The position numbers were made by a program, and so were the translations under genes. Under the pieces are notes generated by a model. The model saw nothing but the letters and a program-made list of their open reading frames with translations, did not search any database and was not told the origin of the DNA. Of a stretch of DNA of 32,399 nt, positions 6,882 through 14,567 are shown one piece after another. Each line of letters opens with the position of its first letter. Position 1 is the stretch's first letter. This DNA is from an uncultured Fenollaria sp. (GTDB taxonomy: Bacteria; Bacillota; Clostridia; Tissierellales; Peptoniphilaceae): contig NZ_CAMJVK010000015.1 in assembly GCF_946221515.1 (NCBI RefSeq), positions 1-32,399 on the forward strand, given 5' to 3'.

Positions 6882-7526
6882 ATGAAATTATTTATTGATA
6901 CAGCTAATGTTGACGAAATTAGAGAGATTGCTGAATGGGGCGTGGTTGACGGAGTTACTACAAACCCAAGCCTTATCGCTAAAGAAAAAAGAGATTTTAA
7001 GGAAGTTGTTACTGAAATCACTGGCATTGTAGATGGACCTATATCTGCAGAAGTTGTTTCACTTAAACATGATGAAATGGTAGAAGAAGCAAAGGAACTT
7101 GCTAAGATACACAAAAATATCATCATCATCAAAGTGCCAATGACAGAAGAAGGACTTATAGCTGTTAAAGAATTACACGCTATGGGCATAAAGACTAACG
7201 TAACACTTGTATTTACATCAACACAAGCACTTTTAGCTGCAAAGGCTGGAGCTAGCTACGTAAGCCCATTCTTAGGAAGGCTTGATGATATATCAACAAA
7301 CGGACTTAATTTAATTGAAGAAATTATGGATATATTTAACAACTATAGCTATGATACTGAAGTTATTGCTGCATCTATTAGACATCCAATGCATGTAGTT
7401 GAATGCGCTAGACTAGGCTGTGACATAGCTACAGTGCCATATAAGGTATTTAAACAAATGCTACACCACCCATTAACAGATAGTGGTATAGAAAGATTTT
7501 TGAAAGATTGGGAAAGCGTTAAATAG
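6882..7526 (+). CDS. fsa: Transaldolase / fructose-6-phosphate aldolase family enzyme (short TalC/Fsa type)
   Basis: A 214-aa class I aldolase-fold enzyme of sugar phosphate metabolism. Visible: FIDTANVDEI with Asp6, GVTTNPSLIAKE (24-35), the Schiff-base lysine in IIIKVPMT (Lys84), TNVTLVFTSTQALLAAKAG (105-123) and YVSPFLGRLDD (126-136). Residue 130 is Phe. In true E. coli fructose-6-phosphate aldolase this position is Tyr, while transaldolases have Phe, and that swap is known to shift activity, so I infer transaldolase activity in the non-oxidative pentose phosphate pathway. Databases commonly name the family fsa. Start ATG follows AGGAGG by 5 bases. glpX begins 9 bases after the stop, and a tal-glpX-rho neighbourhood is also known in Bacillus. 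Confidence 0.92.
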   Translation: MKLFIDTANVDEIREIAEWGVVDGVTTNPSLIAKEKRDFKEVVTEITGIVDGPISAEVVSLKHDEMVEEAKELAKIHKNIIIIKVPMTEEGLIAVKELHAMGIKTNVTLVFTSTQALLAAKAGASYVSPFLGRLDDISTNGLNLIEEIMDIFNNYSYDTEVIAASIRHPMHVVECARLGCDIATVPYKVFKQMLHHPLTDSGIERFLKDWESVK

Positions 7527-7535
7527 GAGAGAATT

Positions 7536-8504
7536 ATGGATAGAAATTTAGTAATGAATTTAGCCAGAGTTACAGAAGCGGCTGCACTAAAGTCTGCTCC
7601 TTGGCTTGGTAGAGGAGAAAAGAACGCCGCTGATGGCGCTGCAGTTGAAGCAATGAGAAGAATGTTCGATACTGTTGACATCGACGGAACTGTAGTTATA
7701 GGTGAGGGCGAGATTGACGAAGCACCTATGCTATATATAGGCGAAAAGATTGGTAATCACAAGGACGGAGCACTTAAGGTTGACATAGCTGTTGACCCAC
7801 TAGACGGAACGAACTCCATTGCAAATGGTATGCCAAACGCGATATCAGTAGTTGCTGTTGCACCAGCTGGTTGCTTGTTACACGCTCCTGACATGTATAT
7901 GAACAAGATAGCTGTTGGACCTAAGGCTAAGGGCGTTGTTGACATAGAAAAATCTGTTACAGAAAACTTAAAAGCTGTAGCAAAGGCACTTAATAAAGAA
8001 GTTAGTGAAACTACTGTAGTTATGCTAAACAGACCAAGACATGATGCTATAGTTAAAGAGCTTAGGGACAATGGCGCAAGAATTAAATTTATAAACGACG
8101 GCGACGTTATCGCAGCTATACAAACTTGCTTTGAAGACACTAACGTTGATATGCTTCTTGGTAGCGGCGGTGCACCTGAAGGCGTTTTAGCTGCAGCAGC
8201 ACTTAAGTGCATGGGCGGCGAAATGCAAGGTAAACTTTTAGCAAAGGATGAGAAAGAAAAAGAAAGATGCATCAAGATGGGTATAAATCCAGACAAGATA
8301 CTTCACCTTGATGACCTTGTTAAAGGAAACGAGATTGCTTTCTCAGCAACAGGCGTATCGCACGGAGAACTTCTTGATGGCGTTAAATTTATCAAGAAAA
8401 ACGTTTGCGAGACAGAAACACTAGTACTAAGAGCTGAAACAGGCACAATTAGATTCATCAAAGCAACTCATATACTAGACAAAAAGCCGGAGTATGCTAA
8501 ATGA
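7536..8504 (+). CDS. glpX: Class II fructose-1,6-bisphosphatase GlpX
   Basis: Hydrolyses fructose 1,6-bisphosphate to fructose 6-phosphate in gluconeogenesis; cytoplasmic, Mg/Mn-dependent. The 322-aa length is normal for the class. Motifs: WLGRGEKNAADGAAVEAMR near the N-terminus (23-41), GEGEIDEAPML (56-66) and the metal-binding DPLDGTNSI (87-95), with GSGGAPEGVLAAAAL further on, all typical of GlpX. The SD is AGGAGAG seven bases before ATG. Its TGA stop overlaps the rho start (ATGA), so GlpX and Rho are translationally coupled. Confidence 0.95.
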   Translation: MDRNLVMNLARVTEAAALKSAPWLGRGEKNAADGAAVEAMRRMFDTVDIDGTVVIGEGEIDEAPMLYIGEKIGNHKDGALKVDIAVDPLDGTNSIANGMPNAISVVAVAPAGCLLHAPDMYMNKIAVGPKAKGVVDIEKSVTENLKAVAKALNKEVSETTVVMLNRPRHDAIVKELRDNGARIKFINDGDVIAAIQTCFEDTNVDMLLGSGGAPEGVLAAAALKCMGGEMQGKLLAKDEKEKERCIKMGINPDKILHLDDLVKGNEIAFSATGVSHGELLDGVKFIKKNVCETETLVLRAETGTIRFIKATHILDKKPEYAK

Positions 8505-9940
8505 TTGTAGATAATCACTTAGATGATTATAAACTAGTAGAGCTACAAAATTTTGCAAAAAACTACGGGCTTAAAAACTTTACTAAGTATAAAAAGCTTG
8601 AGCTTATTGAATATATTCTTAAGAGCATCCGCGCGAATCACAATGAGGATGCTTTTAAGTCGTGTAAGAGCTTAGATGATTTTCTTCATATGGTCAATGG
8701 AGATAATATTATTGCCAAAAACCATATGCCAAATGAAATAAATAATCTTAGCGAGGCAAATGGAGAAGAAAAAACTACAAAGACTAGTTCGAGCTCTATA
8801 GATGGGCTTGAAACTGTTGAAGTAAGCGGCATCTTAGAGATACTTCCTGATGGCTTTGGCTTTTTAAGGAGAGAAAATTATTCTCAAAGCGACAATGATT
8901 ATTATCTGTCACCAACATATATAAAGAAATTCCTTTTAAGACAAGGTGACGAAATCACAGGTAAGGTTAGAAAAAAAGACGAGACAAGCGAAGAAAACTC
9001 GAAAAACGCTATAGTCTACATCAATAAAGTTAATGGCGATAGCATAGATACATGCTTTAAGAGAGCTGACTTTGATGACTTAGTTCCCGAGTATCCAGAT
9101 GAGCTAATTAAGCTAGAAACGACAAAGGATGAACTATCGACAAGATTCATTGATCTAATCTCACCCATTGGCAAGGGTCAAAGAGGACTTATCGTTGCCC
9201 CACCAAAGGCGGGTAAAACGACTCTTATAAAAAAGATAGCCAACGCCATTAACATAAACCATCCAGAGATAGAACTTATTGTCTTATTAATTGATGAAAG
9301 ACCGGAAGAAGTTACTGATCTTAAGAGATCGATTAAAGGCGACGTCATCTACTCGACTTTTGATGAAGACCTTGAAAATCACATCAAGGTATCGCAAATG
9401 ACGCTTGAGAGAGCGAAGAGACTTGTTGAGCACAAGAAGGATGTAGTAATACTACTTGATAGTATCACAAGACTTGCAAGAGCATATAATATGATGATAA
9501 CGCCAACTGGTAGGTCGCTATCGGGCGGCTTGGATCCAGGCGCGCTATTTGGGCCAAAGAAATTCTTTGGAGCGGCAAGAAACTTCAAGGACAAGGGCAG
9601 TCTAAGTATACTAGCAACTGCGCTAATCGATACTGGCTCGAGGATGGATCAAGTTATATACGAAGAGTTTAAAGGCACTGGCAACATGGAGCTCTACCTT
9701 GATAGGGATCTATCTAATATGAGGCTCTTCCCAGCTATTGACATATTAAACTCTGGTACGAGGAAGGATGAATTGCTTCTAGACGAAAAGACTTTGAACA
9801 TACAAAGGAAGTTTAGAGCGATGATGACTAAGAACGGCAATGAATACGCCGTTGAATACCTTCGCAAGTTTATGATGAATACTAGATCTAATAAGGAGCT
9901 TATTGACAGTTTAGATAAAGCTCTCGTTAAGAACGATTAA
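8501..9940 (+). CDS. rho: Transcription termination factor Rho
   Basis: Hexameric RNA-dependent ATPase that terminates transcription. 479 aa. Domains: N-terminal helical Rho_N module (about 5-45, KLVELQNFAKNYGLKNF), a low-complexity linker (about 75-105, serine/threonine/glutamate), the cold-shock-like RNA-binding domain (about 106-160, GILEILPDGFGFLRRENY), and the RecA-like motor with P-loop APPKAGKTT (233-241), Walker B region VVILLDSITRLARAYN and Q-loop SGGLDPGAL (341-349). The start ATG overlaps the glpX stop by four bases. The rpmE gene that often follows rho in Firmicutes is not present here; the next gene is rimP with its own promoter. Rho is not essential in many Firmicutes, but this copy has every motif. 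Confidence 0.96.
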   Translation: MIVDNHLDDYKLVELQNFAKNYGLKNFTKYKKLELIEYILKSIRANHNEDAFKSCKSLDDFLHMVNGDNIIAKNHMPNEINNLSEANGEEKTTKTSSSSIDGLETVEVSGILEILPDGFGFLRRENYSQSDNDYYLSPTYIKKFLLRQGDEITGKVRKKDETSEENSKNAIVYINKVNGDSIDTCFKRADFDDLVPEYPDELIKLETTKDELSTRFIDLISPIGKGQRGLIVAPPKAGKTTLIKKIANAININHPEIELIVLLIDERPEEVTDLKRSIKGDVIYSTFDEDLENHIKVSQMTLERAKRLVEHKKDVVILLDSITRLARAYNMMITPTGRSLSGGLDPGALFGPKKFFGAARNFKDKGSLSILATALIDTGSRMDQVIYEEFKGTGNMELYLDRDLSNMRLFPAIDILNSGTRKDELLLDEKTLNIQRKFRAMMTKNGNEYAVEYLRKFMMNTRSNKELIDSLDKALVKND

Positions 9941-9953
9941 TTTGATAAAAGAC

Positions 9954-9982
9954 TTGTAAATAGTCTTCTTATATGATATAAT
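9954..9982 (+). promoter_or_regulatory. Sigma-A promoter of the rimP-nusA-infB operon
   Basis: TTGTAA (9954-9959), 17-base spacer, TATAAT (9977-9982), start near 9989. It lies 14 bases after the rho stop and gives a leader of about 60 bases that carries the hairpin at 10007-10026. Confidence 0.78.
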
Positions 9983-10006
9983 ATATAAGGTAATATTTTT
10001 GCATTG

Positions 10007-10034
10007 AAGAGTGGCTCGCCACTCTTTATTTTAT
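10007..10034 (+). promoter_or_regulatory. Leader hairpin with interrupted U-tract upstream of rimP (possible attenuator)
   Basis: AAGAGTGG (10007-10014) pairs perfectly with CCACTCTT (10019-10026) around a CTCG loop; a ninth C-G pair can form inside it. It is followed by TTATTTTAT, a broken U-run. It lies inside the transcript from the 9954-9982 promoter and before the rimP ribosome site, so it can act as a weak terminator of the operon that encodes NusA. Comparable rimP leader hairpins occur in other Firmicutes, where NusA-stimulated termination is known to feed back on nusA; applying that here is inference. Confidence 0.6.
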
Positions 10035-10050
10035 AAGAGGGGTGAGAGAT

Positions 10051-10500
10051 ATGAATTACAAAAGTTTAAAAGAAAAGCTTAGTCCTAAGCTAGCTAAGGC
10101 ACTTGAGGACTTAAAGGCAGAGCTCGTTGATATTGGGTTTACTAGACAGAAGGGCGAGATGACAGTAAGTGTATATATATACAAGAAGGAAGGCCTTGAC
10201 ATAGACCTACTTCAAAAGGCGACAGAGAGATTAAATCCAATATTCGATTCAGTAGAAGAACTAAAGGATAAGTACTACTTAGAAATATCATCTCCGGGCA
10301 TAGATAGACCCATCAAGACGGATGATGATTTCAGAAGAAACATGGACATGAAACTCGATGCAAAACTAAAGAATAATGAAAAGTATATGGGCATACTTAA
10401 AAACTATGACGAAGAGTCATTCACACTTGATTGTGATGGCGAAACTATTGATATAAAGAGGGCCGATGTAAAGAAACTTACTCAGGCTATAGAATTTTAG
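10051..10500 (+). CDS. rimP: Ribosome maturation factor RimP
   Basis: Cytoplasmic factor for 30S subunit maturation. From ATG 10051 it has 149 aa, the normal size. Recognisable features are the N-terminal alpha/beta domain with GFTRQKGEMTVSVYIYKKEG and the highly conserved YYLEISSPGIDRPIKT segment, followed by the small C-terminal SH3-like domain ending in KRADVKKLTQAIEF. An in-frame GTG at 10042 would add three residues, but it sits inside the GGGGTGAG ribosome site, so ATG 10051 is preferred. First gene of the rimP-nusA-rnpM-infB operon; nusA begins about 10 bases after the stop. Confidence 0.92.
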   Translation: MNYKSLKEKLSPKLAKALEDLKAELVDIGFTRQKGEMTVSVYIYKKEGLDIDLLQKATERLNPIFDSVEELKDKYYLEISSPGIDRPIKTDDDFRRNMDMKLDAKLKNNEKYMGILKNYDEESFTLDCDGETIDIKRADVKKLTQAIEF

Positions 10501-10509
10501 GGGGTTATG

Positions 10510-11637
10510 ATGAACAAAGAGTTTATAGAAGCTTTAGATGAGCTAGAAAAAAGCAAGGGTATATCAAAAGATGTAATTTTTGATGCTTTGGAGACTGCAC
10601 TAGTATCAAGCTTTAGAAAGAATTTCCAAAGTGAACAAGATGTTTTCGTTGACATCAACAGAGAGACAGGCGATATAAAACTATATTCACAAAAGACTGT
10701 TGTTGATGAAGTAGAAGACGATGTTAATGAAATATCACTAGAAGATGCTAAGAAGATCAATTCAAAGTACCAAGTAGGCGACACTGTTAACTTTGAAGAA
10801 GCTCCAAAGGAATATGGCAGGATAGCTGCTCAAACAGCTAAGCAAGTTGTAATACAAAAGATTAAGGACGCTGAGAGAGAAAAAATTCACGATGAATTTA
10901 TAGTAAGACAAGGCGAAATAATCACAGGTCAAATACAAAGAATCTCAAATAAGAACATCTTTATAGACATGGGCAAGGTAGAAGGCATAATTCCACCAAA
11001 CGAACAAATACCAAATGAAGTCTACAAGATGGGCGACAGACTTAAATTAGTTATCTCTGAGATAAGAAAGACTAATAAGGGACCACAAATAGTATTATCA
11101 AGATCAAAAGCACTTTTAGTAAGAAGACTTTTTGAGCTTGAAGTACCTGAAATAACAGAGGGACTTATCGATATCTACTCTATAGCTAGAGAAGCTGGAT
11201 CAAGATCAAAGATTGCTGTTTACGCAAAAGATGATAGTATAGACCCATTAGGAGCTTGTGTTGGACAAAAGGGACAAAGGGTTAACTCCATCGTTGAAGA
11301 GCTTAACGGAGAAAAGATAGATATAATTATCTACAATGAAAATCCAGAGATATTCATCAAAAATGCTCTATCACCAGCTGATGTAGTTAGCTGCGAAATT
11401 AACGAGGAAGAAAAATCCGCCATTGCTGTAGTACCAAACTCACAAATCAGCTTGGCTATCGGTAAGCAAGGCCAAAACGTAAGGCTAGCAGCTAAGCTTA
11501 CTACTTGGAAGATAGATATTCATCCAGAAGATCCTGATACATTTACAGGACCAACAAGTGAGCCGTACTACGATGCGGACAATCAAGAGATATTAAATGA
11601 TTCATTAATTGATTTATTCAGAAATGACGAAGAATAA
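10510..11637 (+). CDS. nusA: Transcription elongation/termination factor NusA
   Basis: Binds RNA polymerase and nascent RNA, promotes pausing and intrinsic termination. About 375 aa, the compact Gram-positive form without the C-terminal acidic repeats of E. coli. Domains: NTD (1-125, EFIEALDELEKSKGISKDVI), S1 (about 135-200, GEIITGQIQRISNKNIFIDMG ending LSRS), KH1 (about 203-280, GQKGQR at 252-257) and KH2 (about 282-345, GKQGQNVRLAAKLT at 318-331). Two ATGs lie together at 10507 and 10510; AGGGGG ends at 10504, so 10510 has the better spacing. rnpM starts inside its 3' end. Confidence 0.95.
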   Translation: MNKEFIEALDELEKSKGISKDVIFDALETALVSSFRKNFQSEQDVFVDINRETGDIKLYSQKTVVDEVEDDVNEISLEDAKKINSKYQVGDTVNFEEAPKEYGRIAAQTAKQVVIQKIKDAEREKIHDEFIVRQGEIITGQIQRISNKNIFIDMGKVEGIIPPNEQIPNEVYKMGDRLKLVISEIRKTNKGPQIVLSRSKALLVRRLFELEVPEITEGLIDIYSIAREAGSRSKIAVYAKDDSIDPLGACVGQKGQRVNSIVEELNGEKIDIIIYNENPEIFIKNALSPADVVSCEINEEEKSAIAVVPNSQISLAIGKQGQNVRLAAKLTTWKIDIHPEDPDTFTGPTSEPYYDADNQEILNDSLIDLFRNDEE

Positions 11638-11884
11638 AACTTTTGATAGAAAATGTGTTGCATGCAGAATTTTTCACAATAAATACGAGATGATTAGGCT
11701 AGCGAAGACTGATGAAGGCGTATTTATTGATAAAGAGCAAAAGATACAAGGCAGAGGAAGCTATGTGTGCAATAATGAAGAATGTATAAATAATGCGATT
11801 GAAAAGAATTTACTCAAAAAATCTTTAAAATGCAATATAGATAATGAAACCTTAGAGGAGCTAAGAAATGTAAAGAAGGAGTGA
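11624..11884 (+). CDS. rnpM: RNase P modulator RnpM (YlxR family)
   Basis: An 86-aa YlxR-family RNA-binding protein; Bacillus YlxR was recently shown to bind RNase P RNA and renamed RnpM. Conserved features: DRKCVACRIF near the start, EMIRLAKTDEG, and GRGSYVCNNEEC in the middle. ATG 11624 lies inside nusA and overlaps it by 14 bases; the alternative TTG at 11609 adds five residues but has no ribosome site. The ylxQ (L7Ae-like) gene that often follows in Bacillus and clostridia is absent: infB begins four bases after the stop, with its AAGGAG inside this gene. Confidence 0.9.
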   Translation: MTKNKTFDRKCVACRIFHNKYEMIRLAKTDEGVFIDKEQKIQGRGSYVCNNEECINNAIEKNLLKKSLKCNIDNETLEELRNVKKE

Positions 11885-11888
11885 TTAT

Positions 11889-14165
11889 ATGAAGACAAGA
11901 GTTTACGAATTAGCAAAAGAATTGAACATGGAAACAAAAGAACTACTAGATAAACTCCAAGAACTAAACCTACCGCCAATGACTCACTTAAGTGGTGTAG
12001 ATGAAGAAACAGCTAATATGGTAAGAGATCTTTTCCTAGAAGAAGATAAAGTGGCGGTTAAAGAAAGACCAAAGAAAAAGATCCGTAAAGCAAAAGAAGA
12101 TACAGAAAGTATAGATAAAAATGCTAATAAAGCTAAGAAAAACGCAAAACCTGAAGCGAAAAAAGCTAATGTAAAAGAAGATAGAAGAGAAGAAGCTAAG
12201 AAGGAAAGCGCTGAAAACAATAATCAAGCAAGAAACAAGAAGAATAAAAACAATAAGAACAATAATAACAACAACAATAATAATAACAATAACAATAACA
12301 ATTATAATAACCAAGCAAATAATAAAAAAGGCAAGAAAAACAGACAAAACAATAAAAAGAACGACAATAAGGCTCAAGAAGTAAAAGAAGAAAAGCAAGA
12401 AGCAAAAAAAGCTAAAGACGAAGTTGTTTATATCCAAGATCCTATCATAGTTAAGGATCTTGCGGAAAAGTTAGGCGTTGGCGTAAACGAGCTAATTACA
12501 AAGCTTATCATGCTAGGACTAATGCTTAACCAAAACCAAAGCGTTGACTTTGATACAGCATCTTTAATGGCTGATGAATTTGGTGTAAAAGTAGAATTAG
12601 AAGTGTCACAATCAGAAGAAGAAGCACTTGAACTTGACTTTGAAGACAGTGAAGACACTCTAGTTACGAGACCACCAGTAGTTACAGTTATGGGTCACGT
12701 TGACCACGGTAAGACATCACTTCTTGATGCTATCAGAGAAACAAAGGTACAAGCAGGCGAAGCAGGTGGTATCACTCAAAGAATTGGTGCCTACAGCATC
12801 AATGTTAAAGGCAAAAAAGTAGTTTTCCTAGACACACCAGGTCACGAAGCTTTTACACAAATGAGAGCCAGAGGAGCTCAAATCACTGATATATCTGTAA
12901 TAGTTGTCGCGGCAGATGACGGTATCATGCCACAAACAAAGGAAGCCATCTCACATAGTAAGGCTGCTGGCGTGCCAATCATCGTAGCGATTAATAAGAT
13001 AGATAGACCAGAAGCAAATATTGAAAGAATATACCAAGAGCTAGCAGATAACGATTTACTTCCAGAAAAGTGGGGCGGCTCAACTATAACCGTAGAAGTA
13101 TCTGCTAAGAAAAGAATTAATATAGATGAATTACTTGAGATGATTACACTAGTTGCTGAGATGGAAGACATCAAGGCAAACCCTAATAGAAGAGCCATGG
13201 GTACTGTAATTGAAGCTCAACTAGACAAGGGCCAAGGACCTACAGCGACTGTTTTAGTACAAAAAGGAACTCTTAAGAAGGGCGACTACGTTGTATCAGG
13301 AACTGCTTGTGGTAAGATTAGACTTATGGTTGATGACAACGGCAAAGGCATCATGAAGGCGGCTCCTAGTACACCAGTTAAGATCATGGGCTTAAGCGAA
13401 GTGCCTGAAGCTGGCGAATTCTTCTACGCAGTTGAATCTGAAAAGAAGGCTAGAGCCATAGCTGATATGAGAAAAGAAAAGCAAAGAGAAGAAATGATTA
13501 CAGCAACTCAAAAAGTTTCTTTGGATAATCTGTTTGACAGAATCAAAGAAGGCGAGTTAAAGGATCTAAACATCATAATCAAGGCTGATAACAAGGGTTC
13601 AATCGAAGCCATCAGCTCATCTCTTACTAAGCTTTCAAACGATGAAGTAAAGGTAAGCGTTATACACAGCGGCGTAGGCGGAATCAGCGAATCAGACGTT
13701 ATGCTTGCTAGCGCATCAAACGCCATCATCATAGGCTTTAACGTAAGACCAAATAACGGCGCTATGGATTTAGCAAACGCTGAAAGCATTGAAGTTAAGA
13801 CATATAGAGTTATTTATGACATTATTGACGATATCAAGAACGCTGTTAAGGGTATGTTAAAACCTAAGACTAAGGAGACTGTTTTAGGTAGAGCGACTGT
13901 ACGTGCTACATTTAGACTACCTTCTGGACAAACTATAGCAGGTATCTATGTTGATAACGGTAAGATTACTAGAAACTCAAGCATAAGACTTCTTAGAGAC
14001 GACGTGGTTATTCACGACGGAGGCATTTCTTCATTAAAGAGATTTAAAGATGATGCTAAAGAAGTTGCTACTGGTTATGAAGCTGGTCTAGGCCTTGATA
14101 ATTACAACGATGTCAAGGAAGGCGACGAAATGGAAGCCTACATCATTGAAGAAATAAAAGCATAA
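11889..14165 (+). CDS. infB: Translation initiation factor IF-2
   Basis: GTPase that places initiator tRNA on the 30S subunit and drives subunit joining. 758 aa. The first ~55 residues form the IF2_N module; residues about 56-178 are a lysine-rich disordered linker that contains 15 asparagines in a row (about 124-138) in a wider Asn/Lys region; a second IF2_N-like module (about 183-235) follows. GTPase motifs: GHVDHGKTS (269-277), GGITQRIGAY (293-302), DTPGHEAF (315-322), NKID (369-372) and SAKK (405-408). Domains II-IV follow to the end (RATVRATFRLPSGQTIAG). Start ATG 11889 follows AAGGAG by 7 bases. The Asn run is coded by mixed AAC and AAT. Confidence 0.97.
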   Translation: MKTRVYELAKELNMETKELLDKLQELNLPPMTHLSGVDEETANMVRDLFLEEDKVAVKERPKKKIRKAKEDTESIDKNANKAKKNAKPEAKKANVKEDRREEAKKESAENNNQARNKKNKNNKNNNNNNNNNNNNNNNYNNQANNKKGKKNRQNNKKNDNKAQEVKEEKQEAKKAKDEVVYIQDPIIVKDLAEKLGVGVNELITKLIMLGLMLNQNQSVDFDTASLMADEFGVKVELEVSQSEEEALELDFEDSEDTLVTRPPVVTVMGHVDHGKTSLLDAIRETKVQAGEAGGITQRIGAYSINVKGKKVVFLDTPGHEAFTQMRARGAQITDISVIVVAADDGIMPQTKEAISHSKAAGVPIIVAINKIDRPEANIERIYQELADNDLLPEKWGGSTITVEVSAKKRINIDELLEMITLVAEMEDIKANPNRRAMGTVIEAQLDKGQGPTATVLVQKGTLKKGDYVVSGTACGKIRLMVDDNGKGIMKAAPSTPVKIMGLSEVPEAGEFFYAVESEKKARAIADMRKEKQREEMITATQKVSLDNLFDRIKEGELKDLNIIIKADNKGSIEAISSSLTKLSNDEVKVSVIHSGVGGISESDVMLASASNAIIIGFNVRPNNGAMDLANAESIEVKTYRVIYDIIDDIKNAVKGMLKPKTKETVLGRATVRATFRLPSGQTIAGIYVDNGKITRNSSIRLLRDDVVIHDGGISSLKRFKDDAKEVATGYEAGLGLDNYNDVKEGDEMEAYIIEEIKA

Positions 14166-14177
14166 TTAGGTGATACT

Positions 14178-14567
14178 ATGGACAAGAAAAGATTATATAG
14201 ATTACAAGCTGAAATACAAAGAATTGTATCAGAGTTATTAATTGAAGGACTTAAGGATCCTAGGATTGATCCAATGACTAGCGTATCTAAAGTTGAGCTA
14301 AGTAACGATACATCGGTTGCTACTATATATTTTTCAATATATGGTAGTCAAAAGACTAAAGAAGACACTCTTGATGCTTTAGAAAATGCTAAAGGCTATA
14401 TAAGATCTCGTCTTGCAAAAGTTTTAGAGATAAGACAAGTCCCTGAATTAAGATTTAAAATTGATGAGAGCGTTGAATATAGTATTGAGATACAAAAGAT
14501 TTTAAATAAATTAAATTCAGAGAGTGAAGAAAAACAAAACAAAGAGTTGGATGCAGATGAAGAATAA
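14178..14567 (+). CDS. rbfA: Ribosome-binding factor A
   Basis: KH-fold factor for late 30S maturation and cold adaptation. 129 aa, normal length. Family features: N-terminal YRLQAEIQRIVSELL, then LKDPRIDPMTSVSKVELSNDTSVATIYFSIYG and LRFKIDESVEYSIEIQKIL (conserved P-L-F--D-S---G--I position, here with VEY). Start ATG 14178 after AGGTGA, 12 bases beyond the infB stop. The C-terminal tail is charged (EEKQNKELDADEE) and overlaps the nrnA start. Confidence 0.93.
   Translation: MDKKRLYRLQAEIQRIVSELLIEGLKDPRIDPMTSVSKVELSNDTSVATIYFSIYGSQKTKEDTLDALENAKGYIRSRLAKVLEIRQVPELRFKIDESVEYSIEIQKILNKLNSESEEKQNKELDADEE

Noticed and set aside
7757..8296. Minus-strand 179-codon frame opposite glpX
   Set aside because: Shadow of the glpX coding frame; serine-rich with no start signal or motif.
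9949..9967. Hairpin AAGACT / AGTCTT as rho terminator
   Set aside because: Only six AT-rich pairs, no U-run, and it overlaps the rimP -35 box.
12234..12360. Poly-Asn segment as a foreign insertion
   Set aside because: Flanks and base use match the rest of infB, the frame is unbroken, and IF2 linkers are naturally variable and low in complexity.
12036..12437. Minus-strand hydrophobic frame of 133 codons opposite infB
   Set aside because: It mirrors the Lys/Asn-rich linker of IF2; antisense of AAR/AAY codons gives Phe/Val/Ile/Leu and mimics a membrane protein.
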